Assembly (NCBI GenBank): GCA_963705635.1
Contig: CAVPKH010000004.1
Span: forward strand, 992,001 to 1,056,000
Origin: VRUE01 sp963705635
Lineage (GTDB): Bacteria > Actinomycetota > Thermoleophilia > Solirubrobacterales > 70-9
Direction: 5' to 3'
DNA: 64,000 nt
Shown: positions 42,395-49,975 of the stretch, in pieces
Layout of the letters: each line of letters starts with the position of its first letter
Position numbering within the stretch: position 1 is the first letter of the stretch
Program-made: the position numbers and the translations under genes
Notes under the pieces: generated by a model
What the model was told of the DNA's origin: nothing
Database searches by the model: none
Seen by the model: only the letters and a program-made list of their open reading frames with translations

Positions 42395-44167
42395 TCAGGC
42401 GCCGATCGCCGGGCGGCGCACTTTCTCCCAGGCGGAGTCGTTGCCGGCACGATCTCTGACCCGGACGCTGAGGCCGGTGGCCGGCCCGCGCAGAACCACT
42501 GATTTGGTGAAGGGCCTCCAAGCTCCCGGCTTGCCCTTGCGCATCAGCTGCACCGAGGAAACGCCGGAGGCGTTGTCTTTGGCCGCGAGGTTGAGTCGCG
42601 CGGAACGATCGTGGTGAGGTATGAAGAAGACACGCACCACCGGCTGCCTGCGGTCGAGGACGATGTCGTCCTGGTAGGTCTGGGAGTCATTCTCGAATCG
42701 CACGTAAATCGTCTTCGGTTGGCGTTCGGGACCCCTCGGATCGAGGCGCCAGGGTATCCGCGCCATGACCGGCACCGAGTCAGATGGGACGAAGCCGCCG
42801 TCATTTGAAATCTGCAGCGAGTTCGTCCATTGGGGCCAGCGCACCGTTATGGTCACGTTCGGATCGCGGGTGAATCGGTGGCCGTCATTGATTGAGACAC
42901 CAACGGGACCGGGCGGCGGAGGCACGACGACCGTCACTTCGCGCTGGTCGACCGCGGTCCCCCCCAGGTCGGAGGTGACCCGCAAGCGAGCGGTCAGGCG
43001 CCCGGTTTGCCGGTATACGTGCTGGGTTTCGGGTGTCGTGCCGGTGTCGATCTCGTAGATGCCGTCGCCGTCAAGATCCCATTCGTAGTCGACGATCCGG
43101 CCCAGCGGGACCGTTGCGGTCGACTGGAAGAACACCGTCTGGCCAATGCCCACAGAGAGGTACGGAGCCAGCAGGGAGACCGCTGGCTGGCGCAGATCGA
43201 AGACCTGGATTCGGTTCCTGCTCGCATCCGGCGCGTAGAGGGAGTCTTCATTCACCGCCAGGCCACGCGGATCGATGGAGTCGGTCCAATACTGGAGGGC
43301 GACGAAGCCGCCAGCAGGCGTGAAACGCTGGAAACGGTTACCCCCTTCATTGGACGGCTGAGATTCACGGGTGTAGACGTCACCGTCGACACCGACGGCG
43401 ACCCCAACCAGCCCGTGGGACGGGAACTGCCCATTACCCGATCCGGCGGAGCCCCATTGTGTGATGAAGTCTCCGCCCGCAGAGAACGCTTGTACCTGCG
43501 GCGTGCTGCCGCCGTCGGCGACGTAGACGTCACCGTTCGAAGCGTCGATTGCAATCGCAGCCGGGGCGGCGAACTCACCTTCGCCGCCGTTCCCGGCCGT
43601 GCCCCAGGCAGCCGCGTCGCTGCCATCTGCGTCAAATGTCTGGACCCGATGGTTGCCCGCTTCGAGGATGTAGACGCGCCCACCCGGACCTACCGCAATG
43701 TCAGTGGGGTGGTCGAACTGGCCGAGTCCCGCCCCTTCTTCGCCGCCCCATCCTGTTTCGTAGGCGCCGTCGCCGTCAAAGCGCTGAACCCTGAATCCAC
43801 TATCGCCCAAACGCTGGTCGAGCGCGAAGACCTTGCCGTTCGGAGCCACCGCGACCGCCACCAGATCATCGCCAAACTTCCCCGGTTCGCTGCCCAGCGC
43901 TCCCCACTGCCCAAGGTAGTCGCCCGTCGCCGAGAAGTGCTGAATCCGATAGTTGCCCCGATCAGCGACGTAGACGTCTCCATCGGGAGCCAATGCCACG
44001 TCCCACGGAGTATCGAACTGTCCGCTCCCGCTCCCCGGGCCGCCCCAAATCGCCGGATCGGCCGCCGCCCCTGCGACACCGAGCCATGCGGACAGCGCGG
44101 TAAGCGCAATGCAGGCAAGGAATGCTCCATGACCATTTCGGTACTGGTGGGTCTCTCTCGTATTCAT
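42395..44167 (-). CDS. Exported NHL-repeat and PKD-domain protein
   Basis: Signal peptide (GAFLACIALTALSAWLGVAGAAA) followed by six NHL blades (GSGQFDTPWDVALAPDGDVYVADRGNYRIQHFSATG and similar, residues ~45-330). A PKD domain (FQSTATVPLGRIVDYEWDLDGDGIYEIDTG, ~340-430) and an Ig-like C-terminal region follow. 590 residues from ATG 44167; an in-frame GTG-like start lies upstream. A cell-surface binding or adhesion role is plausible but not shown. It borders the island's left att-like repeat. Confidence 0.75.
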   Translation of the reverse strand: MNTRETHQYRNGHGAFLACIALTALSAWLGVAGAAADPAIWGGPGSGSGQFDTPWDVALAPDGDVYVADRGNYRIQHFSATGDYLGQWGALGSEPGKFGDDLVAVAVAPNGKVFALDQRLGDSGFRVQRFDGDGAYETGWGGEEGAGLGQFDHPTDIAVGPGGRVYILEAGNHRVQTFDADGSDAAAWGTAGNGGEGEFAAPAAIAIDASNGDVYVADGGSTPQVQAFSAGGDFITQWGSAGSGNGQFPSHGLVGVAVGVDGDVYTRESQPSNEGGNRFQRFTPAGGFVALQYWTDSIDPRGLAVNEDSLYAPDASRNRIQVFDLRQPAVSLLAPYLSVGIGQTVFFQSTATVPLGRIVDYEWDLDGDGIYEIDTGTTPETQHVYRQTGRLTARLRVTSDLGGTAVDQREVTVVVPPPPGPVGVSINDGHRFTRDPNVTITVRWPQWTNSLQISNDGGFVPSDSVPVMARIPWRLDPRGPERQPKTIYVRFENDSQTYQDDIVLDRRQPVVRVFFIPHHDRSARLNLAAKDNASGVSSVQLMRKGKPGAWRPFTKSVVLRGPATGLSVRVRDRAGNDSAWEKVRRPAIGA

Positions 44168-44257
44168 GTCGGGTCTAACCCGGCCAAACACGAGAGTTGC
44201 GCTAAGTCTTCTGAATGCTTAGGGAAGTGCGACCCTGAGGTCGACTCGCCAGCACAA

Positions 44258-44306
44258 AACGCGCCAGACAGGATTCGAACCTGTGACCATCGGTTTCGTA
44301 GCCCGA
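44258..44306 (-). repeat. Left attachment-site-like repeat (partial tRNA-Arg copy)
   Basis: Matches 49306-49354 at 47 of 49 positions (differences at 44289 and 44302). It covers the T-arm, acceptor 3' strand and part of the anticodon arm of tRNA-Arg, but the 5' half is unrelated, so it is not a working tRNA. Confidence 0.8.
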
Positions 44307-44341
44307 GCCGGCGGGTCGGCTGGACTACGTGGGGCTAGGTT

Positions 44342-44423
44342 TCAAGCGGTTTCCGGCGAATCGGGTCCCCCTGGGATCGGCTGGAATCTGTGGGGCATGT
44401 TGCCCCATTTGTTGCCCCAGCGG
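44342..44423 (-). pseudogene. Possible C-terminal remnant of a tyrosine integrase
   Basis: The minus strand reads RWGNKWGNMPHRFQPIPGGP and then a TGA at 44342-44344. W-G-N-x-W-G-N-like tails occur at the C-terminus of actinobacterial phage-type integrases, whose genes usually end next to the attachment site, as here (36 bases from the repeat). No longer homologous sequence is attached, since the toxin gene ends directly upstream. Confidence 0.4.
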
Positions 44424-45110
44424 TCAGGCGAGAAGCTCGTCGATACGAGCTTGGACGAGCCGAGCGCGACCGGCCCCCGCCGGACCGTGGGAAGCGGTGG
44501 CACTTTGGACCGCGTAATCGAAGTAGCCCTCGGTGCGAAGCTCGGAGAGCTCGTCGCGGATGTAGGTACGCAGATCGGGCGCTGCGGACGCGACTTCCTC
44601 GATCAGCTCAGAGCGTCCATCGATCAGCGTGAGCACGTCGTGAATATCGAGGCTGGGCAGCAGGTCGCCATCACCCCGACCCTTCCAGGCGCAGAGCTTC
44701 GTCGCAACGAGCGCCGGCGGCGCTGCGGCACGTATCTCGGCACCGGGTTCAAGAGTGACCGTCACGGCGCTGGAGATCGCCTCGTCGTACCAGGGATTGG
44801 AGAAGCCGAGGATGTCGGGATCGGTCGGCATGACATCCAGAACGAGTTGCGGATCAGCGCTTCTCCACCGACAGATGACGGGCTCACCCATCGCCTCCTG
44901 AAGCCCTTGCTCGCGAAGCCGTTCACCGAGCCGGTGGTACTTCACACGGCTCGCCACCTCGCAGACCACATCGACATCTTCCGTCGCCCGCGTCGGAGGA
45001 GCGCCGGGCTCGGTGATCCAGAGATGAACCGTGGCACCGCCGACGAAAACGACCTCATCGAGCAGAGGCCCCAGAAGCGCTGCCGCAGTCTCCAACTGAA
45101 GCGCGCTCAC
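44424..45110 (-). CDS. AbiEii/MenT-like nucleotidyltransferase, putative toxin
   Basis: 228 residues. VVFVGGATVHLWITEPGAPPTRATEDVDVVCEV (residues ~21-53) holds the GG...D-x-D nucleotidyltransferase core, and DPQLVLDVMPTD a further acidic strand. LVATKLCAWKGRGDGDLLPSLDIHDVLTLI is the conserved K-x(6)-R-x(5-6)-D-x-x-D block of AbiEii-like proteins. These toxins modify tRNA or other nucleic acids. The start overlaps the stop of the upstream wHTH partner by four bases. The pair has its own palindromic operator. Confidence 0.82.
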   Translation of the reverse strand: MSALQLETAAALLGPLLDEVVFVGGATVHLWITEPGAPPTRATEDVDVVCEVASRVKYHRLGERLREQGLQEAMGEPVICRWRSADPQLVLDVMPTDPDILGFSNPWYDEAISSAVTVTLEPGAEIRAAAPPALVATKLCAWKGRGDGDLLPSLDIHDVLTLIDGRSELIEEVASAAPDLRTYIRDELSELRTEGYFDYAVQSATASHGPAGAGRARLVQARIDELLA

Positions 45111-45634
45111 CGGCCTGCAACCACGGATCGCTCCCGCAGCATCTTCGAGAGAAAGTCTCCCGCTACCTTCCGGACCCGAGCATCTCCGGCCCTGAGGCTG
45201 TCGAGCAGAGCGAGGACTTCACCGAGCTCCGGCCAATTCTCCACCGCCTCAGGTGCAGCAGAGTGCAGCGGCTCGATGGCCTGCCCCCGAACTCGCCCAA
45301 GGGCGAAGGGCCAGACGGGAGGGGGCTCGTCGCCCGAGGAGCGGATCGCGCCCGCCATCGGCTCCGCCGCCCATGCCGCAGGCATGCCAGGCGTCAGCCC
45401 ACCGAGCCGACTAGGAGCAACGAAGCGGAGCGCATGAAGCGCGAACTCCTCGAAGTGAGGGAGATGGACTTCGCGACGGTCCACCGAATACAGGTCCGCA
45501 CCCTTGGCTCGCTCCAGCGCCCGCTGTACAACCGGATGCGGGACCCGAAGACGTTCCGCAAGCGACCTGTAACTCCAGGCTCCATCGTGGGCGAGCAGTC
45601 CACTGAGGACGTAGACGTCGGAATCCTTGACCAT
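45107..45634 (-). CDS. Winged-helix protein, putative cognate antitoxin
   Basis: 175 residues. The N-terminal SDVYVLSGLLAHDGAWSYRSLAERLRVPHPVVQRALERAKGADLY is a winged helix-turn-helix; the rest resembles AbiEi/MenA-type partner proteins in length and in its helical C-terminus. It precedes and overlaps the nucleotidyltransferase and follows a 28-base palindrome, consistent with an autoregulating antitoxin. Confidence 0.7.
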   Translation of the reverse strand: MVKDSDVYVLSGLLAHDGAWSYRSLAERLRVPHPVVQRALERAKGADLYSVDRREVHLPHFEEFALHALRFVAPSRLGGLTPGMPAAWAAEPMAGAIRSSGDEPPPVWPFALGRVRGQAIEPLHSAAPEAVENWPELGEVLALLDSLRAGDARVRKVAGDFLSKMLRERSVVAGR

Positions 45635-45644
45635 GACGAGGCTA

Positions 45645-45672
45645 CTGTATCAGGTATCAATACACGATACAG
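45645..45672. promoter_or_regulatory. Palindromic operator of the toxin-antitoxin pair
   Basis: CTGTATC (45645-45651) and GATACAG (45666-45672) are a perfect inverted repeat; inside, GTAT-CAA-(A)TAC adds symmetry. It begins 11 bases upstream of the antitoxin start, where an autoregulator would bind over the promoter. Confidence 0.65.
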
Positions 45673-45681
45673 CGAATGTCA

Positions 45682-45963
45682 TCAACTACCCGGACCGCCG
45701 ATCGTCCACGTGGCGGGGCGCGCACTCGGCGCCCGGCCCGTTTCGCTGTCCAATCTGGATCGTCTCGTCGTCCAGCCCCAAACCGAGAAACCAGCCGCCG
45801 CGAGTTCGTCAAGAACCGCGTCGAGCCGTGCTTTCGCCTCTGCGATGTCCATCGGTTCAGTCAACTCCTCAATCTCGTATCCCGCCTCCGCCCGCCTCGC
45901 AAGGACGTCGATCAGCTCATCGGTGATTTGCTTGCCGCTGGCCGTCTTTCCATAGGCGCCCAT
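45682..45963 (-). CDS. Small RHH/antitoxin-like protein
   Basis: 93 residues from ATG 45963: MGAYGKTASGKQITDELIDV then LARRAEAGYEIEELTE. The GKTxSGxxITDELIxxLAxxAEAGYxxEE pattern occurs in small actinobacterial antitoxin-like (ribbon-helix-helix) proteins. The later part, AKARLDAVLDELAAAGFSVW, is helical; the C-terminal ~30 residues look disordered. Divergent from the small ORF at 46026. Confidence 0.55.
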   Translation of the reverse strand: MGAYGKTASGKQITDELIDVLARRAEAGYEIEELTEPMDIAEAKARLDAVLDELAAAGFSVWGWTTRRSRLDSETGRAPSARPATWTIGGPGS

Positions 45964-46025
45964 GAGACGCAAGACGGTAGCGCAGACAATAGACCTCAAG
46001 CAACCGTAGGATTGACGATCCTTAG

Positions 46026-46208
46026 ATGGCGACGACTCCCTGGACCGATCCCGATCCGCACCGCGGCGACTTCGATGCTGAACTCGACCGTGCCAACTCC
46101 GACCAGATCGAAGTGCACGAGGGCAATCCCGACGCGAAGGTCTCGATCCTCGTCAGCCTCACGCGCCAAGAGGCAGCCGGAGTGGATCCGTCTAAACCGA
46201 CCGAATAA
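46026..46208 (+). CDS. Small acidic protein, possible antitoxin-like partner
   Basis: 60 residues: MATTPWTDPDPHRGDFDAEL then QIEVHEGNPDAKVSILVSLTRQEA. I recall similar short actinobacterial proteins with HEGNPDAKLxILVSV next to RHH-like genes, but assign no function. The last 17 bases overlap the convergent methylase gene. Between it and the 45963 start, AGGAT-TGACG-ATCCT (46008-46022) forms a small inverted repeat. Confidence 0.5.
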   Translation: MATTPWTDPDPHRGDFDAELDRANSDQIEVHEGNPDAKVSILVSLTRQEAAGVDPSKPTE

Positions 46209-47070
46209 AGGCGGCCTTGCCACCCAGCCCTTCGAGCGATGGAATGGCTAGCGAAGGAGCAAAGACTGCGTACTCCCTGCCCACATGCTGAACCGCGGCA
46301 CTGTGCGACAGAGTGAACTCAGCACATCGAAGCCCCGCGTAGAGATCCTGGGTTACGCGTGAATCCGCGTCATAAGTGACGAGCCAACGGCCGCCCGCCT
46401 TCAGCAAGCACGCTAGTCGCAGATGATCGTCCCAATCAAGAGTGTCGAGATAAAGACCGTCGCCCTTTCCCAGGTAGGGAGGGTCGGCGTAAATAACAGC
46501 GGCAGGATCATTGAGGTAGTGCTCGATAAGGCCGATTCCGTCGGCCTGGCACACAGTCACACGGGTCGCGAAGGAAGAGAGTGCTTCGATCCGGTTCGCG
46601 AGTCCAGCCTTATCGAAGCGGGCATCGATCTTCCAAGGTCCAGTCTGCTCATAGCCGCCAATCGGGCGCCCATCCGGAATACCGGAACGGTTGGTCCTAT
46701 TAAGGAAGAAGAACGCAAAGCCGAGGTCAACATCGTCCTCGGGCTCAGCAAGATAGGTAGCCCGCTGGGCGTGCCATTCCTCAACGTTTACGGAGCAGGC
46801 CTCAAGCCGCGCTAGGAGCTCGGCTGGACTTGCGAAGACCGCTCGCCAAAAGGCGGCGATACCGGGATTGAGGTCGTTAAGCACGATCTCATCAACTAGC
46901 TCATCGACAAGTAGACGAAGGCCCACCCCAGCCCCACCGGCAAACGGCTCCACGTACCGCGTTGGCCGAGGAGATTGGCTTTCGAGAAGCGCCCTTACAA
47001 ACTTGGCCAAGCGGCCCTTTCCCCCCGGATAGCGAAGGGGGCTGAGGTAGCGGGTTGGAATCCTAGGCAT
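46192..47070 (-). CDS. DNA adenine N6-methyltransferase (D12 class)
   Basis: 292 residues. SPLRYPGGKGRLAKFVRALLE (FxGGK-like motif I), YVEPFAGGAGVGLRLL and ADPPYLGKGDGLY (DPPY motif IV) define the Dam/D12 family; ATRVTVCQADG and RWLVTYDADSRV complete the catalytic domain. Methylates adenine in a specific DNA sequence. Its ATG overlaps the end of the ParB-like gene by eight bases (ATGCCTAG), so the two are made together. No restriction endonuclease lies nearby. Confidence 0.88.
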   Translation of the reverse strand: MPRIPTRYLSPLRYPGGKGRLAKFVRALLESQSPRPTRYVEPFAGGAGVGLRLLVDELVDEIVLNDLNPGIAAFWRAVFASPAELLARLEACSVNVEEWHAQRATYLAEPEDDVDLGFAFFFLNRTNRSGIPDGRPIGGYEQTGPWKIDARFDKAGLANRIEALSSFATRVTVCQADGIGLIEHYLNDPAAVIYADPPYLGKGDGLYLDTLDWDDHLRLACLLKAGGRWLVTYDADSRVTQDLYAGLRCAEFTLSHSAAVQHVGREYAVFAPSLAIPSLEGLGGKAAFIRSV

Positions 47071-48352
47071 TGTCGTTCAATGCCTGCAGAAACGGCTCGA
47101 TGTTCTCGGCGATCGCTTCGACGTGACTGCGATCGGCGTGAAAGAGCCTGTTATGCATGAACTCGTGAAGGGTTGCGACTGCATAGAGGCTGGTGCCGTC
47201 CTCAAGACCCACTCGTACCGCCTTGAAGCGTTGATCCTTCCCGGTCGAGTCAACAGCTGTCAAACATCGCTTGATGCGTTTCTTCAGCTTTTGATCTCTC
47301 GCCAGGTTCTTCTTATCGAGGAACTCGTCAATCGTCAGGTCGAGGATCGCCCTAATCAACACGGCGTATGCGTGAGGAGTCTTTTCGGGATTCAACTGGC
47401 GCAGCTCGCCCAGCAGCGCCTGAGTCTTACTGCCCAGCTTGTCGAGAGAGAGGTTCTTAAGCGGCTTCGGCTTGGCAACCGGGCGGCGGCGTTTCGGCGC
47501 AGTCCGAGGCTTAGGAGCAGGTTTTGAGCCGAGCTGTTTAGCTGTTTTCGTCCGCTTGCTCGTCTTCAGTTCTGGGGTGCCTTCCAGGTATTTCGCTCGC
47601 ATCGGCTCAGTGCGCAGCTGGCTCACCCCGATATCGGCGGCCAGATCACCCAAGACGTGCTCAACGAAAGACTCGAGGTCAGTGGCTGCGTAGTGGAAAT
47701 AGACGCGGCCATCGCGATATTCGACGCCCGCCTTGTCACGGAAGTTCTCGTCAAGGACGAGCCGGCCGAGGGTCGTGATCTTTTTGTCGCCCACTTCCTG
47801 GGCGAGCTCCTGAAGCAAGTCGTTACTCGGATAGCCCTCGGCGATGGCTTCGAGGAACGCCATCGCGGCCGCCGCCTCTCGACCTGGTTTGCTCTTGAAG
47901 CGATTCGCAGCGTAGGCGCTCCAAGGGACAATGCCCGCGCCTTCCGACTCACCCCCATGCCGGATTTCCAGCCAGTGCGCGGCAGCTTTTCGAGAAGGAG
48001 CTATCGAACAATCTGCCTGGCTCGGCGCAGATCCTTTGCTGGACAAGCGCTTGATCGCGGCGGCTATTGGAGAGCCATCAGCAAGCGCGGGGTTGTTCAA
48101 CAGCTTGATCGCCGTAAGACGTCGGTTTCCCTCGACCACGGTGTAGCCGTTCTTGCTTTTCAGCACCATGAGGCGCTCTATCGGACTGAGCCCGTTGTTC
48201 AAGATGTCGTTAGCGAGGACAACCAGCTTCTGACGCTGACTTGCGATCAGACTTTCAATGGCGGCCCGCTGAGACTCAAGTTCGCCGTGGCGAGGGTTCT
48301 TGGTGTCGAGCATCAGTTGCCCGACCGGAATCGTCTTGGTTTCAAACTTCAT
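47063..48352 (-). CDS. ParB-like nuclease-domain protein coupled to the methylase
   Basis: 429 residues from ATG 48352. The N-terminal ~120 residues are a ParB/Srx-like domain: KTIPVGQLMLDTKNPRH and KNGYTVVEGNRRLTAIKLLNNP. A middle region (YPSNDLLQELAQEVGDKKITTLGRLVLDE), a basic Lys/Arg/Pro-rich linker (KPAPKPRTAPKRRRPVAKPK) and a C-terminal domain (HEFMHNRLFHADRSHVEAIAEN) follow. It resembles accessory ParB proteins found with methylases on islands and phages more than chromosomal ParB; no parA is nearby. The open frame upstream to 48457 is not protein-like. Confidence 0.78.
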   Translation of the reverse strand: MKFETKTIPVGQLMLDTKNPRHGELESQRAAIESLIASQRQKLVVLANDILNNGLSPIERLMVLKSKNGYTVVEGNRRLTAIKLLNNPALADGSPIAAAIKRLSSKGSAPSQADCSIAPSRKAAAHWLEIRHGGESEGAGIVPWSAYAANRFKSKPGREAAAAMAFLEAIAEGYPSNDLLQELAQEVGDKKITTLGRLVLDENFRDKAGVEYRDGRVYFHYAATDLESFVEHVLGDLAADIGVSQLRTEPMRAKYLEGTPELKTSKRTKTAKQLGSKPAPKPRTAPKRRRPVAKPKPLKNLSLDKLGSKTQALLGELRQLNPEKTPHAYAVLIRAILDLTIDEFLDKKNLARDQKLKKRIKRCLTAVDSTGKDQRFKAVRVGLEDGTSLYAVATLHEFMHNRLFHADRSHVEAIAENIEPFLQALNDNA

Positions 48353-48434
48353 GACGCGGCAGTATCTCTGTTCGGCGCAAAATGGCGCCAACCGGTCTGA
48401 GTGAAGAAAGGCCTCTGTCAGAGTTCCGCGCCGG

Positions 48435-49155
48435 TCAGCGTCCTGCAAACAGATCATGGACCGGTGCTGCGTCGCCCGGCAGTAGGTGCGTATAGCGGGT
48501 CAGCGTGAACGCGGACGAGTGATGGCCGAGAGCGCGGCTCAGTTGGAGGAGGTTGGTGCCTTGGCTTAGGTGGAGCGAGGCGAAGGTGTGGCGGAACGTG
48601 TGGAAGCCGGCCCGGGGAGCGTTGACCTCCTCTGCGAGCGGCTTGAGGACGCGGCGGCGGAGGTTGCCGGGGTTGAGCGGGCCGTCTGCTTCGCTGGGGA
48701 AGGCGAGGGCGGTCGAGTCTTGATCGGGCTGGGCGGCGAGATGGGCGCGCAGCTTCGCTGCGAGCGGCGCCGGTAGACGAACCTCGCGGCGGCCGTACTT
48801 GCTCTTGGGCGGCACGATCCGGTCGCGGACTATGGCGCGACGGATGCAGACCTCAGGCTCGCTCTGGTCGAGTTGGAGATGCAGGCGCTGGAGGGCGATC
48901 GCCTCGCTGATCCGCAGGCCGGTTGCTGCCAGAAGCTCGAAGAGTGGTCGGTGGCGTTCGGGTGCCATCGCCAAAACCGCCGCGAGCTGGTCGCGGCTGA
49001 AGACCTTGACCTCCTCGTCGGGCAGTTGCTCGCGGTGAGGCATCGCGAGGCCCTGGGCCGGGTTGTGGCGGATCAGGCCCTCGCGCTTGGCGGGTCGCCA
49101 GGGCGGCGCGGAGCGGGATCACGGCGTGCCGCAGACAGCGAGGCAGCGGGAGGTG
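48435..49155 (-). pseudogene. Truncated, frameshifted tyrosine integrase
   Basis: Catalytic residues remain: Arg in LLAATGLRISEAIAL, His/Arg in GFHTFRHTFASLHLSQ, and Tyr in TRYTHLLPGD. Upstream, LIRHNPAQGLAMPHREQLPDEEV joins after a one-base frame change (about 49095) to CLRHAVIPLRAALAT. The N-terminal DNA-binding domain is missing. The intact frame alone is 48435-49043. It lies beside tRNA-Arg, so it is the remains of the recombinase that inserted the island. Confidence 0.75.
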
Positions 49156-49305
49156 CTCAGGGGAAAGCCAGGGAAAGACGCTCCGCAAATGGATGCATTT
49201 CCTGGCATCCGTTGACGTGGGTTGGCAGACCGGCCTTCGGATCGCCGCGGGCGTGCTATCCGGCTTGAACAAGCGGAATCCGGCTTGCCATGCCGGAAAC
49301 GAGCG

Positions 49306-49354
49306 AACGCGCCAGACAGGATTCGAACCTGTGACCTTCGGTTTCGTAGACCGA
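49306..49354 (-). repeat. Right attachment-site-like repeat inside tRNA-Arg
   Basis: Direct repeat partner of 44258-44306, offset by 5048 bases; it restores the tRNA 3' half after integration. Confidence 0.78.
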
Positions 49355-49381
49355 CGCTCTATCCAACTGAGCTACTGGCGC
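49308..49381 (-). tRNA. tRNA-Arg (anticodon ACG)
   Basis: On the minus strand a 74-base cloverleaf starts GCGCCAGTAGCTCAG and ends with CTGGCGC plus discriminator G. The anticodon loop CTACGAA gives ACG, and the T loop is GGTTCGAATCC. Acceptor stem 49375-49381 pairs with 49309-49315. No CCA is encoded. Confidence 0.95.
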
Positions 49382-49434
49382 GGGATGGTGGGCTTTGTGG
49401 CCCGGGGGGCGATTCTAGGGACTTGGGGGCGTGG

Positions 49435-49905
49435 TTAGGCGGCTTCGGGCTCGGTGGGCTTGTTCAGCCGCACGTGCCACTGGACCACGGCGGTGGCCAC
49501 GCGGTTGCCGTCGGCGTCGTTGAGCTCTACCTCGCAGGGGAAGACGACCTTGCCCTCTGCGTCGAGGGTGGCCAGGGCGGCGGCTGGATCGACGCCCAGC
49601 TTGGCGCTGGCCTCGATTGGGCCCTTGGCGATCTTTTCGTAGGAGATCTCGGCGCTGCGGGCGAGGGGCGTGACATCGCCCATGCGCTCGGCGAAGGCGC
49701 CGACGAATGCCGCGCCGGAGGCTGTCTCGGCCACGGTGAAGAGGGCGCCGGCGTGCTGGGAGCCAACGTGGTTCGTCAGCTCAGCGCGCTCGGGCAGCAT
49801 CGCGGTCGCCTCGCCCGCGGCGACGCTGGTGACCTCCACGCCAAGGAAGCCAGCGAAGGGAACGGCCTGGGTCATCCCCTGCGCGATTGCGTCGAAGTCA
49901 GTCAT
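49435..49905 (-). CDS. DUF4442/PaaI-like hotdog-fold thioesterase
   Basis: 156 residues. FLGVEVTSVAAGEATAMLPERAELTNHVGSQHAGALFTVAETASGAAFVGAF is the hotdog core with the N-x-x-G-(S)-x-H-A-G-A substrate loop; the second half (EISYEKIAKGPIEASAKL) supplies the sheet edge. Likely hydrolyses an acyl-CoA. ATG 49905 preferred; ATG 49917 is in frame. Downstream of the enoyl-CoA hydratase on the same strand but separated by a hairpin. Confidence 0.8.
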   Translation of the reverse strand: MTDFDAIAQGMTQAVPFAGFLGVEVTSVAAGEATAMLPERAELTNHVGSQHAGALFTVAETASGAAFVGAFAERMGDVTPLARSAEISYEKIAKGPIEASAKLGVDPAAALATLDAEGKVVFPCEVELNDADGNRVATAVVQWHVRLNKPTEPEAA

Positions 49906-49923
49906 CGGCGAGACCATATCCCG

Positions 49924-49970
49924 TTCCGGTGCGCTTTATCCGTGCACAGGGCACATAAAGCGCACCGGAA
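49924..49970 (-). terminator. Perfect 15-base hairpin after the enoyl-CoA hydratase gene
   Basis: TTCCGGTGCGCTTTA (49924-49938) is inverted perfectly at 49956-49970, loop 17 bases. It lies five bases beyond the hydratase stop on the minus strand. Confidence 0.6.
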
Positions 49971-49975
49971 AAGGC

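Larger units (their letters stand above)
44258..49381. mobile_element. Genomic island integrated at tRNA-Arg(ACG)
   Basis: A 49-base direct repeat with two mismatches flanks the region: 44258-44306 and 49306-49354. The right copy is the 3' half of an intact tRNA-Arg. Integrase remnants lie just inside both ends. The cargo genes have lower GC and different codon use from the flanks. Contents: AbiE-like toxin-antitoxin pair, RHH-like small protein, small ORF, DNA adenine methylase and ParB-like protein. Confidence 0.75.

Noticed and set aside
44258..44340. Second tRNA-Arg at the left of the island
   Set aside because: Only the 3' half matches; the D-arm and 5' acceptor strand are unrelated, so it cannot fold as a tRNA.
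45676..46251. 191-codon plus-strand ORF across the small genes
   Set aside because: Low-complexity Arg/Ser-rich translation with no conserved motif; it overlaps two more protein-like small ORFs.
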